A stretch of DNA of 64,000 nucleotides, from assembly GCF_008710275.1 (NCBI RefSeq), contig NZ_VYQE01000003.1, positions 310,001-374,000 on the forward strand. Direction: 5' to 3'. Numbering within the stretch: the first letter of the stretch is position 1; each line of letters starts with the position of its first letter. The notes under the pieces were generated by a model. That model was not told the origin of the DNA, did no database searches, and was given only the letters and a program-made list of their open reading frames with translations. Shown here in pieces: positions 16,163-26,273 of this stretch. Origin of the DNA: Histidinibacterium aquaticum (lineage in GTDB: Bacteria; Pseudomonadota; Alphaproteobacteria; Rhodobacterales; Rhodobacteraceae). The position numbers and the translations under genes are program-made.

Positions 16163-18231
16163 GGCGTCTCCTTGCGGATGAGCAGCAGCGATCCATCGTC
16201 CTGGCCCACGGCGCGGAAGGCGGCGGTCACGATCGTCGTGGTCTCGTCCTCGGTGATGACCGCGGGCCCTTCGATGGCCGCACCGGGCGTGAGCGCGCTC
16301 CGCGGGACCTCGAGGGCCTGGACGGCCTCGCGTCGTCCGGCGTCGTAGACGCTGCGGGGTTTTCCGCCCTCCGGCCGTGTGCCGTCCGTGCGCGGGGCGA
16401 GTTCCCCCGGCGGCGGCCGCAGCGTGGCGACCGTCAGCGACCAGTTCGTGACCTCCGCCGCGAGCCCCTCGATGGTCCGCCCGAAGAGGCCGCGATAGGC
16501 CTCGGCGAACGCCTCCTCGATGACCGTGCGGTCCTCCGGCGCGTAGCGCCGGACCGGCAGCTGGACCGGGATTTCCCAGCCCTGCCCGGCATAGCGGATG
16601 AAGGCCGTCAGCCGCTCCTCGGTCTCGGCCTCGCCAACGCCCTGCGCGACGAAGGCGCGGGCCTCGGCGTCGAGTTCCTCGATCAGGGCGTTGACCGCCT
16701 CCGCATCGAAGTCCGGCAGCGCCATGAACCGTCCGCGGGCGGCCTCGTAGCTCATCGGCGCGCGCAGGAAGCCGATGGCCGAGCCGACGCCGGCCCCGGG
16801 CGGGATCAGGCAGCGCGCGATCCCCAGCTTCTCGCAGAGTCGCGCGGCATGAAGCGGCGCACCGCCGCCGAAGGCGATCATCGTATAGCGCTCGATGTCG
16901 CGCCCGTTCTCCACGGCGTGGACCCGGGCGGCGTTGGCCATGTTCTCGTCGACCATCTCGGTCACGCCGAAGGCCGCCTGCTCGGTCGAGAGGCCCTGCG
17001 GCTCCGCGATGCGTGCGTCGAGCGCCGCGCGGGCCTTCCCTTCGGAGAGCGGTATCTTCCCGCCCGCGAAGGCCTCGGGATCGAGACGGCCCAGGAGCAG
17101 GTTCGCATCGGTCACCGCGGGCTCTTCCCCGCCGCGCTGGTAGCACGCGGGCCCCGGCTCCGAGCCGGCGGAGCGCGGGCCGACCTGGATACGGCCCATC
17201 GCGTCGATCGTGGCGAGCGAGCCGCCGCCCGCGCCGATCTCCACCATCTCGACGACCGGCGTTTGCACGACCATGCCGGACCCCTTCTTGAAGCGGTAGG
17301 TGCGGGCCACCTCGAAGCTGGCCGCGGTCTTGGGCTTGCCCTCCTCGATCAGACAGATCTTGGCCGTGGTGCCCCCCATGTCGAAGGAGAGCGCCCGGCC
17401 GGCGCCGTGCGACCGTGCGAGCTCAGCTGCGAAGATCGCGCCGCCCGCCGGACCGGATTCCAGCAAGCGGACGGGCTCAGCCCGTGCCGTGTCGAGCGAG
17501 ATCAGCCCGCCGCCCGAGTGCATCAGGAAGATGGGCGCCGTGAGACCTTCCTCGGCGAGCCGCGCCGTCAGCCGTCCGAGATAGGCGTCCACTTGCGGAC
17601 GGACGTAGGCGTTCGCGCAGACGGTGTTGAAGCGGGGCAGCTCGCGCATCTGCGGCGACACCCGGGATGACAGGGAGACGGGAAGCTCCGGCGCGAGCTC
17701 GGCGAAGATCTCTTCGACCGCCGCCTCGTGTTCGGCGTTGGCATAAGAGTGGAGAAATCCAACGGCGACAGAGGTATATCCGGCATCTTTGATGCGATGC
17801 ACGAGGTCGCGCGCGGCGTCCCGGTCTAGTGCGAGCAGAACCTCTCCCCGAGGCGACACGCGCTCCGCCAGGGTGAAGCGGTCGGCGCGCGGGATCAGAG
17901 GTGGCGGCAGCTCGAGATTGAGATCGTACTGCTCGAAGCGGTTCTCCGAGCGCATCTCGATCACGTCGCGAAACCCTTCCGTCGTCACGAAGGCCGTCCG
18001 GGCGCCGCGCCGCTCGATCAGCGCGTTGGTCACGAGCGTCGTGCCGTGGATCACCTGTCCGATATCGGACAGCTGTATGCTGGCTGTCCGACAGGCGTCC
18101 GTCAGCGCGCGAAGAATGGCGTCTTCCGGTCGGGTGTAGTCGGTCAGGACCTTGGCGGTGGCGAGGCCGCCGGGATGCTCCAGCGCGGCATCGGTGAAAG
18201 TACCGCCGATATCGACGCCGGCGCGGATCAT
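16159..18231 (-). CDS. hyuA: Hydantoinase A/oxoprolinase family protein
   Basis: 690 residues from ATG 18231 (MIRAGVDIGGTFTDA), with a GAGAGG ribosome site upstream. The start gives the phosphate-binding GGTFTD loop of the actin-like ATPase fold at once. Later landmarks are HGTTLVTNALIERRGA, LESGPAGG, SFDMGGTTAKICLI and FGGGAPLHA. It supplies the ATP-dependent half of a HyuAB enzyme that opens a cyclic amide or related ring. Divergent to the rhodanese gene, 67 bases apart, so both may use that gap for regulation. Length matches the family. Confidence 0.92.
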   Translation of the reverse strand: MIRAGVDIGGTFTDAALEHPGGLATAKVLTDYTRPEDAILRALTDACRTASIQLSDIGQVIHGTTLVTNALIERRGARTAFVTTEGFRDVIEMRSENRFEQYDLNLELPPPLIPRADRFTLAERVSPRGEVLLALDRDAARDLVHRIKDAGYTSVAVGFLHSYANAEHEAAVEEIFAELAPELPVSLSSRVSPQMRELPRFNTVCANAYVRPQVDAYLGRLTARLAEEGLTAPIFLMHSGGGLISLDTARAEPVRLLESGPAGGAIFAAELARSHGAGRALSFDMGGTTAKICLIEEGKPKTAASFEVARTYRFKKGSGMVVQTPVVEMVEIGAGGGSLATIDAMGRIQVGPRSAGSEPGPACYQRGGEEPAVTDANLLLGRLDPEAFAGGKIPLSEGKARAALDARIAEPQGLSTEQAAFGVTEMVDENMANAARVHAVENGRDIERYTMIAFGGGAPLHAARLCEKLGIARCLIPPGAGVGSAIGFLRAPMSYEAARGRFMALPDFDAEAVNALIEELDAEARAFVAQGVGEAETEERLTAFIRYAGQGWEIPVQLPVRRYAPEDRTVIEEAFAEAYRGLFGRTIEGLAAEVTNWSLTVATLRPPPGELAPRTDGTRPEGGKPRSVYDAGRREAVQALEVPRSALTPGAAIEGPAVITEDETTTIVTAAFRAVGQDDGSLLLIRKETP

Positions 18232-18298
18232 GGGCTTGCCTCTCGTTCGGATCGCGCGAGACCCTTGCACCGGCGCGCGGGGAGGTCAAACTGCTCTG

Positions 18299-18688
18299 AT
18301 GGCTCTCAAGATGACATCCGCCCAGATGGTCGCCGCCGCCCGCGCCCGGATCGAGGAGGTCGGCGCGGCCGAGTTGGTGGCGCAGGTCGGGAATCCTGAC
18401 CTCGTCATCGTGGACATCCGCGACATCCGGGAGCGGCAGAAGACCGGCTGGATCCCTGGCTCCGTTCATGCCCCGCGCGGCATGGTGGAGTTCTGGGTCG
18501 ATCCCGAAAGCCCCTATTTCCGAGAGGTCTTCGGCCAGGACAGGCGCTTCGTGTTCCACTGCGCCTCCGGCTGGCGCTCCGCGCTGACGGTCGCGACCTT
18601 GCAGGACATGGGCTTCCAAGCGGCCCACCTGCGCGAGGGATTCACCGGCTGGGTCGAGGAAGGCGGACCGGTGGAACGATCTGACTAG
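18299..18688 (+). CDS. Rhodanese-like sulfurtransferase domain protein
   Basis: 129 residues from ATG 18299; ATG 18311 is an alternative because the GGAGG at 18281-18285 is rather far from either. Single rhodanese domain with VIVDIRDIRERQKTGWIPGSVHAPRG and the active loop CASGWRS, nucleophile Cys88, so it is expected to be catalytically competent in sulfur transfer. Substrate and partner are not evident. It converges with nagA, and the two TAG stops overlap at CTAG (18685-18688). Confidence 0.85.
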   Translation: MALKMTSAQMVAAARARIEEVGAAELVAQVGNPDLVIVDIRDIRERQKTGWIPGSVHAPRGMVEFWVDPESPYFREVFGQDRRFVFHCASGWRSALTVATLQDMGFQAAHLREGFTGWVEEGGPVERSD

Positions 18689-19788
18689 TCGGCGAGTGGT
18701 CCGCGCAGTTGCCAGTCCGGACCGATGTGCAGGATGTCGCGCGCCGCCCGGCCTTTGATCCCTGCGAGGTCATCCCGTCCGATGAGGCAGGCCGGCGTGG
18801 TAATCGCCATCCGGAGGGCCCTCTCCGGGTCGATGCCGATCACTTTCACGAGCCGCGCGAGCCCCTCCGCCATGGTCGTATGCGCGCCGGCGAGATTGCC
18901 CTCTGCGTTGACCAGCTTTCCATTTTCCACATGAATTTCAGAGCCGTATAGCTCGAATCTAGTAGGCCCGCCGACCGTCGGCATGGCATCGGAGACGAGA
19001 AACGTGCTGTCCGGTTGGGGCCGCGCCCGCAGCGCGAGGGCGATCATCGTGTCGCTCACGTGATGTCCGTCGCAGATCAGTCCGACCGCGAGCTCCGAGG
19101 CGATCGCCGCGCCGGTCAACCCCGGCGCCCGACCGGTCATCTGCGACATCGCGTTGAAGAGATGCGTGACCGCCCGGGCCCCCGCTCCAATCGCCCAACC
19201 GACCTCCGCTTCGGTCGCATCGCTATGGCCGAGAGAGACAATCGCACCCGTGTCCGCAAGCCGACGGATGTCCTCCGGCGCGACCGTCTCCGGCGCCAAG
19301 GTAACCATCACGCTGCGTCCAGCCGCCCTGAGCCGCTGGACCGTCTGCAAGGTCCGATCGTCGAAGGGCCGGATGAGCCGCGCCGCATGCGTCCCCCGCC
19401 GCGCCTCTGCGATGTGGGGACCCTCGAGATGCAGTCCCGGACAGGTGTCCGGATCGCATGCGAGCACGGCGTCGGCGGCGCGGTCCATCCGGTCAGGCGC
19501 ATCCGTGATGAGCGTGGGCAGGAGAGCGACGGTCCCGAAGCGCCGATGCGCCTCGGCGATGCGCGCGATGCCGGCCGGACTCGGATCCGAATTGAGGAGC
19601 GCGCCTCCCCCGCCGTTCACCTGCAGGTCGACGAAGCCCGGCGTGACCAGACCGGAAACGCGCTCAGCCCCAGGGCAATCCGACGCCTGGCCTGTTTCGG
19701 TCAGGTGGCCGCCTTCCAGGAAGATAGCGCGGTTTTCCAGAAGGCGCTCCCCGTCGAAGAGCAGCTCGGGCGCGATCCATCTACCCAT
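18685..19788 (-). CDS. nagA: N-acetylglucosamine-6-phosphate deacetylase
   Basis: 367 residues from ATG 19788, which overlaps the end of nagK by eight bases; the longer open frame upstream is the shadow of nagK. Amidohydrolase TIM barrel with VTPGFVDLQVNGGGG, metal and substrate segments LHLEGPHI, SLGHSDAT, HLFNAMSQM, ICDGHH and catalytic Asp in LVSDAMP. It removes acetate from GlcNAc-6-phosphate to give glucosamine-6-phosphate. Last gene of the SIS-nagK-nagA operon, so it supplies the second step after the kinase. Confidence 0.93.
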   Translation of the reverse strand: MGRWIAPELLFDGERLLENRAIFLEGGHLTETGQASDCPGAERVSGLVTPGFVDLQVNGGGGALLNSDPSPAGIARIAEAHRRFGTVALLPTLITDAPDRMDRAADAVLACDPDTCPGLHLEGPHIAEARRGTHAARLIRPFDDRTLQTVQRLRAAGRSVMVTLAPETVAPEDIRRLADTGAIVSLGHSDATEAEVGWAIGAGARAVTHLFNAMSQMTGRAPGLTGAAIASELAVGLICDGHHVSDTMIALALRARPQPDSTFLVSDAMPTVGGPTRFELYGSEIHVENGKLVNAEGNLAGAHTTMAEGLARLVKVIGIDPERALRMAITTPACLIGRDDLAGIKGRAARDILHIGPDWQLRGPLAD

Positions 19789-20680
19789 GGGCGGCCTGCC
19801 AGGCGGCCAGCGCCGCTCCCCGCGCGCCGCTGGCGTCGCCTCCCTCCGCAATCCGGATCTCCGGCGTCCGCAGGCCCGCGATCTGCGCGCGAGAAAGTGC
19901 GGCGCCCAGGTCCCTCTCCACGTCGACAATGCGGGAAAGCCCGCCGCCCAGCACGATGACCTCCGGGTCAACCGTGCAGACCAGTCCCATGAGCATCTCG
20001 GCCGTCAGTGCGCACCAAAGCGACCAGATCGGAGCAAGAGCGGGTTCGGCCCGGCGCTTGCCGATTGTCTCGGATGACAGTTCCGTTCCGGTCATGTGTC
20101 GGGCTAGCCCAGCGAGCCCGGGTCCGGAGATATAGGTCTCGACACAACCGGTCCGACCACATCCGCAGGCATGAACCGGCAGGTCGAATTGTCCGACAAG
20201 GTGCGCCGGCGCCGCCAAGTGTCCGACCTCGCCCGACGCGGCGCTGTACCCCCCGGCGAGGCGGTCGCCACCGATGAATCCGGCCGAAACACCGGTCCCC
20301 AGAATGACCCCGGCAGCGGACTTGGCCCCCCGCGCGGCTCCGAAGGCCGCTTCGGACAGCGCGAAGGCCTGGGCGTCGTTGACCAGAGACACCGGCCCCC
20401 AGCTCTCGTCGAGGTCGGAGAGAAGATTTCGCCCGGATATCGGGAGGTTGGCCGCGATCATGTGGCCGGATACCGGATCGAGGAGTCCCGCGGTCCCGAG
20501 CCCGACAGGGACCTTCCCTCCAGTCTCGAAGATCCACCGCAATTCTTCGAGGAGCGCCGTCAGCAGCGCCCCATAGTCGCCCGGCGTCGCCCGACGGCGG
20601 GAATGCGCGAGCTGCCACTCCTCATCGAAAAGGCGGGTTTCGATCTTGCTACCCCCGAGGTCGATCCCGGCGGCGATCAT
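19781..20680 (-). CDS. nagK: ROK-family N-acetylglucosamine (sugar) kinase
   Basis: 299 residues. ATP-binding DLGGSK at residues 7-12, catalytic-base Asp102 in NDAQAF, phosphate-loop GTGVSAGF and the ROK zinc site: His154 with CGCGRTGCVE (Cys172, Cys174, Cys179). Between an SIS deaminase and nagA, the most economical role is cytoplasmic phosphorylation of free GlcNAc. Glucose or ManNAc as substrates cannot be excluded from sequence. ATG overlaps the SIS-gene stop (ATGA), and its own end overlaps nagA. Confidence 0.88.
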   Translation of the reverse strand: MIAAGIDLGGSKIETRLFDEEWQLAHSRRRATPGDYGALLTALLEELRWIFETGGKVPVGLGTAGLLDPVSGHMIAANLPISGRNLLSDLDESWGPVSLVNDAQAFALSEAAFGAARGAKSAAGVILGTGVSAGFIGGDRLAGGYSAASGEVGHLAAPAHLVGQFDLPVHACGCGRTGCVETYISGPGLAGLARHMTGTELSSETIGKRRAEPALAPIWSLWCALTAEMLMGLVCTVDPEVIVLGGGLSRIVDVERDLGAALSRAQIAGLRTPEIRIAEGGDASGARGAALAAWQAAHG

Positions 20681-21750
20681 CGGGGGCGCACGGGATAGAG
20701 AGTCACGCCTTGCACGACCCGCGTCAGCCTACCCGTGTCCGAGAACGGATCGTCGACGTTAAGGCCCAATTTTTCGGACCAGGTCACGGCCAGGACTTGA
20801 GCCAGGGCAACCGCGACCGGCGCAAGCCAGACGTCCGGTAGGTCGAGACCGGGATCGTGTTCGGCGCCCGGCCCCACGGTCGTCAGACCCGCATCCGGGA
20901 ACTGATCCGAGAGCTCGTCGAGCAAGTCGGCCTCGTAGTTCGCGGCCAGGCCATCTCCGCTGGTGAAGAGAACCAGTTTCGTACGGCTGTCCACGATGCT
21001 CTTCGGTCCATGCCGGAACCCGAGTGGCGTCTCCGAGAAAGCGGACACCTGTCCAGCTGTCAGTTCGAGCACCTTGAGCGCCGCCTCACGGGCTGCGGCT
21101 TCAAGTGGACCCGTGCCCAGAAAGACGATGCGATCCGGTGGCTCTGTGTGTTCCGCAAGGTCAGCGAACCGCGGCAACAATCGCTCCAGCGCATCGGCCA
21201 GCCTGAGGAAAGGCGCCTCTGGTAGAATGGGATCGAACAGGGCGAGCGCGGTCAGCAGCATCGTGGTAAAGCCCGAGATCATGGCGAGGCACTCGGCCTG
21301 CGTCTCATCCGGGAGAACGACGACGCCACAGGGCCCCGTCGCCTTGCGCTTCGCGAGGGCGCCGTCGGGGTTGCAGGTCAGATTGAGCCGCGGCGCGGTG
21401 GGCGCGAGGACGTCCAGCGCGTCGAGTGTCCCGAGTGTCTCCGGGGACCCGCCGGAGCGGCCAAGGTTAACAACAAGCGGACTGCGGCCCTCCAGATATG
21501 CATGCGGCCGGGCGACGATATCAGTTGTCGGTACGGACCGAAGCTGCCTCACCCGCCCCTCCAGACCGGAGACGACCGTTCGCCCGATATGCGCCGAACT
21601 GCCGGCGCCGCAAAACCAGGTCTCGGAGGCGTCGAGCGAGGCGATCCAGTCACGCACCTCGTCGGCCACAAAGGACCCGGCCCAGTCGCGCCAGATACGG
21701 GGCTGGGCCTGGATGTCGCGCCAACTGACCCATCTGTCGAGATCGCGCAT
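20677..21750 (-). CDS. Two-SIS-domain aminosugar-phosphate deaminase/isomerase (AgaS/GlmS-C-like)
   Basis: 357 residues from ATG 21750, with AGGAAAGG upstream and [17 protein letters not shown] as first residues. First SIS domain: [11 protein letters not shown] and [11 protein letters not shown]. Second: [20 protein letters not shown] followed by [14 protein letters not shown], the catalytic-type segment shared with the isomerase half of GlmS. No glutaminase domain, so the likely reaction is deamination of GlcN-6-P (or GalN-6-P) to the ketose phosphate. First gene of the amino-sugar operon; it would replace a classical NagB, which is absent here. Confidence 0.85.
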   Translation of the reverse strand: MRDLDRWVSWRDIQAQPRIWRDWAGSFVADEVRDWIASLDASETWFCGAGSSAHIGRTVVSGLEGRVRQLRSVPTTDIVARPHAYLEGRSPLVVNLGRSGGSPETLGTLDALDVLAPTAPRLNLTCNPDGALAKRKATGPCGVVVLPDETQAECLAMISGFTTMLLTALALFDPILPEAPFLRLADALERLLPRFADLAEHTEPPDRIVFLGTGPLEAAAREAALKVLELTAGQVSAFSETPLGFRHGPKSIVDSRTKLVLFTSGDGLAANYEADLLDELSDQFPDAGLTTVGPGAEHDPGLDLPDVWLAPVAVALAQVLAVTWSEKLGLNVDDPFSDTGRLTRVVQGVTLYPVRPR

Positions 21751-21947
21751 CGGGAGCGCCTTTCCTTGCTGGTCCCGTCCGCCGTGATGGCGGAGCCGGG
21801 CTTTGGTGTCCAGACGAGGCCGTCGACAGCCGTCCCGTTTCGGACCCCCGTCGCCGGACACCTGGCCGGAGACGGACGGCCGTCCTCCGGGCCTTTTCCT
21901 CCCCTCCCTTCCCCGCTATCTGGGCCACGACCGACGAGGAGCGCCCC

Positions 21948-24900
21948 ATGCCCATGGAAAAGACCTTCGACGCACAGACTGCGGAACCCCGGATCATAGA
22001 GGCCTGGGAGGAGGCAGGTTGCTTCCGCGCGGGCGCCGGCAAGCGTCGCGACGAGACCTTCTGCATCATGATCCCGCCGCCCAACGTGACCGGCGCGCTC
22101 CATGTCGGACACGCGTTCAACAACACGCTGCAGGACATTCTCGTGCGGTGGCACCGGATGCGTGGCTTCGACACGCTCTGGCAGCCGGGGCAGGATCACG
22201 CCGGGATCGCCACGCAACTCCAGGTCGAAAAGAAGCTCAAGGCCGAGAGCAACATGCGCCGCACGGACCTCACCCGCGAGGAGTTCGTCGGCAAGGTCTG
22301 GGAGTGGAAGGCGGAGTACGGTCAGACCATCATCAACCAGCTGAAGCGGCTGGGCAGTTCCTGCGACTGGTCGCGCAACGCCTTCACCATGGCCGGCGCA
22401 CCGGGGGACCCCCGCACGGGGCACGAGAATTCGCCCAACTTCCACGACGCGGTCATCAAGGTCTTCGTGGACATGTACCACAAGGGACTGATCTACCGCG
22501 GAAAACGGCTCGTGAACTGGGACCCGCACTTCGAGACGGCGATCTCCGATCTCGAGGTCGAAAATCGCGAAACCCCCGGTCACATGTGGCACTTCAAGTA
22601 CCCGCTGGCCGGTGGCGAGACCTATACCTACGTGGAACGTGACGAGGACGGCCAAGTCGTCTTCGAGGAGGAACGCGACTACATCTCGATCGCCACGACT
22701 CGGCCGGAAACGATGCTGGGCGACGGTGCAGTTGCCGTACATCCTTCGGATGAGCGCTACGCCCCCATCGTCGGCAAGCTCTGCGAGATCCCGGTGGGAC
22801 CGAAGGAGAGCCGGCGGCTGATCCCGATCATCACGGACAGCTATCCGGATCCGGACTTCGGGTCGGGTGCGGTGAAGATCACCGGCGCGCACGATTTCAA
22901 CGACTACCAAGTCGCCAAGCGGGGCGGCATCCCCATGTATCGGCTGATGGATACCCGCGGCCACATGCGGGATGACGGCGCGCCCTATGCCGAGGCCGCG
23001 AAGCGGGCGCAGGAGATCGCCGAGGGGGCCGACTTCGGCGAGGCCGAGGTCGACGGGCTGAACCTCGTGCCCGACGAGTTGCGTGGGCTGGACCGGTTCG
23101 AGGCGCGCGACAAGGTCGTGGAACAGATCACGGAAGAAGGCCTCGCGGTCATGGTTCCGGAAACGGATCCGCGTCTGGGAGGCACGAAGAAACCAGCCGC
23201 TCCCGAAGAGGGCGGCGAAGCGCGTCCTCTGGTTCCGCTGGTTGAATCCAAGCCGATCATGCAGCCCTTCGGCGACCGCAGCCAGGTCGTCATCGAACCG
23301 ATGCTGACCGACCAGTGGTTCGTCGACGCCGAGAAGGTCGTGGGCCCCGCGCTCGACGCCGTCCGCAACGGCGACACGAAGATCCTGCCCGAAAGCGGCG
23401 AGAAGACCTACTATCACTGGCTGGAGAACATCGAGCCGTGGTGCATCTCGCGTCAGCTCTGGTGGGGGCACCGGATTCCCGTCTGGTACACGCCCAACCC
23501 GCTGCCCGACGGCGGCTGGGTGCGGTTCTGCGCGGCGACCGAGGAAGAGGCGCTCGACCGCATCCGGACGACACACGGCCCCGACGCGGAACTGCGGCTG
23601 GTCGCCGACCAGGCGGAGGCGGAGACGCTCCTCGCCGAGTATCTCGACGAGATGCGCGACGCCAACGAAGGGGCGATCCGTCAGCCGCAGGCACCGATGC
23701 CGGTCCCGGTCTTCCGCGATCCGGACGTGCTCGACACCTGGTTCTCCTCCGGCCTCTGGCCCATCGGCACACTGGGCTGGCCAGAGCAGACCGAGGAACT
23801 GGAACGGTATTTCCCGACAGATGTCCTTGTGACCGGATTCGACATCCTGTTCTTCTGGGTCGCCCGGATGATGATGATGCAACTGGCCGTCGTGGACCGG
23901 GTGCCCTTCCACACGGTCTACCTGCACCAGCTCGTCCGGGACGAGAAGGGGCAGAAGATGTCCAAGACCAAGGGCAACGTCATCGACCCGCTGGATATCG
24001 CGGACGAGTACGGCGCGGACGCGCTGCGCTTCGCCAATGCCTCGATGGCCGCGCTCGGCGGGGTGCTGAAACTGAGCGTCGACCGGATCAAGGGGTACCG
24101 CAACTTCGGGACCAAGCTCTGGAATGCCTGTCGCTTCGCCGAAATGAACGGCGTGTTCGAAAAGGACAAGTCAACGCACGGATTGCCGCAGAATCCGCAA
24201 GCGACGGTCAATAAATGGATCCTCGGCGAGACGGCGCGAGTCCGGGAAGAGGTCGACGCGGCGCTCGAGGGATACCGGTTCAACGAGGCCGCCTCGGCGC
24301 TCTACGGTTTCGTCTGGGGCAAGGTCTGCGACTGGTACGTCGAGTTCTCCAAGCCCCTCTTGATGGACGGCACGGACGCCGAGAAGGCGGAGACGCAGGA
24401 GACCATGGCATGGGTCATCGACCAGTGCCTGCGGATGCTGCATCCCTTCATGCCCTTCATCACCGAGGAGCTCTGGGGGACCCTCGCGACGCGCTCGGAG
24501 ATGCTCGCGGTGAGTGAATGGCCCGAGTACAGCGCCTCGGACCTGAGCGACGCCGCGGCGGATGCCGAGATGTCCTGGGTGATCGGCGTGATCGAGGACG
24601 TCCGGTCGGCGCGGGCGCAGATGAACGTGCCGGTCGGGCTCTACGTCCCCATGCTGCAGATCGAGGCCGATGCCGCCGCCAAGGAGGCCTGGGCGAAGAA
24701 CGAGGCGCTCATCAAGCGGCTGGCCCGGATCGACAGCCTGACCGAAGCCGAAAGCGCACCGAAGGGGGCGATCCAGATCACCGCCCCGGGCGCGACCTTC
24801 GCCATTCCGCTGGCCGACATCATCGACGTGGGCGCCGAGAAGGCGCGGCTCGAGAAGGGCCTCGGCAAGCTCGAGAAGGAGCTCGGCGGTCTGCGCGGCC

Positions 24901-25034
24901 GGCTCAAGAACCCGAAGTTCGTGGAAAGCGCCCCGGAAGAGGTCGTCGAAGAGACTCGGGGCAACCTCGCCGCCAAGGAAGAGGAAGAAGCCAAGGTCCG
25001 GGCGGCCCTGGCGCGCCTGAGCGAAATCGCGTGA
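21948..25034 (+). CDS. valS: Valyl-tRNA synthetase
   Basis: 1028 residues, class I synthetase that charges tRNA-Val. HIGH motif region [18 protein letters not shown] near residue 44, the KMSKS loop as KMSKTKGN, editing (CP1) domain with [29 protein letters not shown], and a C-terminal coiled-coil arm ([21 protein letters not shown]) typical of ValS. Start at MPMEKTF with GAGGAG nearby (ATG at 21954 is the alternative). An 11-bp hairpin follows the stop. Confidence 0.97.
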   Translation: MPMEKTFDAQTAEPRIIEAWEEAGCFRAGAGKRRDETFCIMIPPPNVTGALHVGHAFNNTLQDILVRWHRMRGFDTLWQPGQDHAGIATQLQVEKKLKAESNMRRTDLTREEFVGKVWEWKAEYGQTIINQLKRLGSSCDWSRNAFTMAGAPGDPRTGHENSPNFHDAVIKVFVDMYHKGLIYRGKRLVNWDPHFETAISDLEVENRETPGHMWHFKYPLAGGETYTYVERDEDGQVVFEEERDYISIATTRPETMLGDGAVAVHPSDERYAPIVGKLCEIPVGPKESRRLIPIITDSYPDPDFGSGAVKITGAHDFNDYQVAKRGGIPMYRLMDTRGHMRDDGAPYAEAAKRAQEIAEGADFGEAEVDGLNLVPDELRGLDRFEARDKVVEQITEEGLAVMVPETDPRLGGTKKPAAPEEGGEARPLVPLVESKPIMQPFGDRSQVVIEPMLTDQWFVDAEKVVGPALDAVRNGDTKILPESGEKTYYHWLENIEPWCISRQLWWGHRIPVWYTPNPLPDGGWVRFCAATEEEALDRIRTTHGPDAELRLVADQAEAETLLAEYLDEMRDANEGAIRQPQAPMPVPVFRDPDVLDTWFSSGLWPIGTLGWPEQTEELERYFPTDVLVTGFDILFFWVARMMMMQLAVVDRVPFHTVYLHQLVRDEKGQKMSKTKGNVIDPLDIADEYGADALRFANASMAALGGVLKLSVDRIKGYRNFGTKLWNACRFAEMNGVFEKDKSTHGLPQNPQATVNKWILGETARVREEVDAALEGYRFNEAASALYGFVWGKVCDWYVEFSKPLLMDGTDAEKAETQETMAWVIDQCLRMLHPFMPFITEELWGTLATRSEMLAVSEWPEYSASDLSDAAADAEMSWVIGVIEDVRSARAQMNVPVGLYVPMLQIEADAAAKEAWAKNEALIKRLARIDSLTEAESAPKGAIQITAPGATFAIPLADIIDVGAEKARLEKGLGKLEKELGGLRGRLKNPKFVESAPEEVVEETRGNLAAKEEEEAKVRAALARLSEIA

Positions 25035-25039
25035 ATCCG

Positions 25040-25067
25040 GGCGCCTGTCCCCTTCCGGACAGGCGCC
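25040..25067 (+). terminator. Hairpin terminator after valS
   Basis: Perfect 11-bp GC-rich stem (25040-25050 with 25057-25067, loop CCTTCC) six bases after the valS stop. Only TTC follows, so termination may be partial. Confidence 0.6.
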
Positions 25068-25087
25068 TTCGGGCCTAGCTTCCCGGT

Positions 25088-25414
25088 ATGAGCTTTCTCA
25101 GCCGAATAGCCGAACGCCTGATCGATGCCGCCCAGAAGAACGGCGATCTCAGTGGGTTGAAGGGCGAGGGCGCCCCGGTCGCGGTCAAGGGCGGTAATCC
25201 GCACGTGGATGTGGTGACCGAGGTCGGGCATCGCGTCATGGCCGAGAACGGGGCGGTCCCGCCGGAGGTCGTGATGCGGCGGCAACTGGCCGAGGCGCGC
25301 GCCGACTTCCGCGCGGCAGAGACCGAGGACGAGAAGAAGCGCGCGATGCTGCGGATCGCCGACCTCGAACTGCGCTACAACATGGCCACCGAGGCGCGGA
25401 TGCGCCGCCGCTAA
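25088..25414 (+). CDS. DUF1992 domain protein (DnaJ-homologue C28-like)
   Basis: 108 residues. The order ERLIDAAQKNGDLSGLKGEGAPV and later GAVPPEVVMRRQLAEARADF fits the DUF1992 pattern (short helical domain found in DNAJC28 and many bacterial small proteins). Basic C-terminus. Function unknown. It follows valS by 53 bases across a hairpin and converges on the EcsC gene. Confidence 0.75.
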   Translation: MSFLSRIAERLIDAAQKNGDLSGLKGEGAPVAVKGGNPHVDVVTEVGHRVMAENGAVPPEVVMRRQLAEARADFRAAETEDEKKRAMLRIADLELRYNMATEARMRRR

Positions 25415-25441
25415 CCTTCTGTCGCGCCTCGAGAGTCCTGC

Positions 25442-26242
25442 CTAGCTGGCGCGGTTCACCGGGATGGACCGGGCGGCGAGAACGCGGTGAAATTCATCCA
25501 GCACCTGGTCCTCGCCGAAGCCGCGCCCCAGTCGGCGCAGGCCGAAATGCACATGCGCCATTTCGACGTAATAGCCGGTGAAGGCGTAGTTGGTCCCCGC
25601 CCCAGCCGCGGCGCCGAGGACCGGCACCGCCTGGCTCGCAAGCTTCTGCCCAAGCACGGCGGCGAAGCGGGGGGCGACGGTCGCCAGCAGCTTGTGCATG
25701 GCGGGCCCCGTCAGCGAGAGGCGCGCGCCGACGAAGGTCGTGTCGATTCCGTCATCCGCCTCGCCCGGTCCGCCGGAGCCGAATACCCTCAGGCATTCCA
25801 TCCGGGTCTCGACCGAACGCGGGTCCTCTCCGTTGCGGGCGGCGACGCTCTGGACCGAGCGGAAGATGACGGTGGTCGCGACCGGCAGCTCGGCCAGGGC
25901 CGTGGGCAGGCCGCCCATGCCGCCGATTGCGCCGGAAATCGTCGCGAAAACCTTGTTGTAGCCGTCACCGTCCCACCGGCCCGAGGTGCCCGACGCGGCT
26001 TCGTAGGAGCGCTCCAGCGCCGTGCGGGCGGCCACGTCCAACCGGCCGCGCATGCCCTTGGGAAGGCGCTTGAGCGCGTCCTCCACCTGGCCGCCGGCGT
26101 AGGTGACGATCTGCATGAGAAGCGAGCGGGCGCGCCGCTGGCGCTCTACCAGGGCCGCGATCTCGGCCTTCGCGGCCTCGTCCAGAGGCACGGGGGGCGG
26201 GTCGGGATTGATCTCTCGCATGGGCTTGTCGCTCTCGCTCAT
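25442..26242 (-). CDS. EcsC family protein
   Basis: 266 residues from ATG 26242 (MSESDKPMREINPDPPP); the frame extends upstream through the antisense of the GNAT gene but that part is not protein-like. Recognisable by TTVIFRSVQSVAARNGEDP, RMECLRVFGSGG and VPVLGAAAGAGTNYAFTGYY, the membrane-associated glycine-rich end of EcsC-type proteins. EcsC was named from a Bacillus ABC exporter operon and its biochemical role is unclear. No exporter is adjacent here. Confidence 0.8.
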   Translation of the reverse strand: MSESDKPMREINPDPPPVPLDEAAKAEIAALVERQRRARSLLMQIVTYAGGQVEDALKRLPKGMRGRLDVAARTALERSYEAASGTSGRWDGDGYNKVFATISGAIGGMGGLPTALAELPVATTVIFRSVQSVAARNGEDPRSVETRMECLRVFGSGGPGEADDGIDTTFVGARLSLTGPAMHKLLATVAPRFAAVLGQKLASQAVPVLGAAAGAGTNYAFTGYYVEMAHVHFGLRRLGRGFGEDQVLDEFHRVLAARSIPVNRAS

Positions 26243-26273
26243 GGCAAGAAGATGGGGCAGCCGCGGGCGGGTT

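Noticed and set aside
16163-17146. N-terminal extension of the hyuB frame into hyuA
   Set aside because: The residues are Arg/Gly-rich shadow of hyuA; the ATG at 16162 with ATGA coupling begins the real protein.
21801-21815. TGGTGTCCAGAC-like string upstream of the amino-sugar operon as a NagQ/DasR-type GntR operator
   Set aside because: It matches only one half of the expected TGGTCTAGACCA symmetry.
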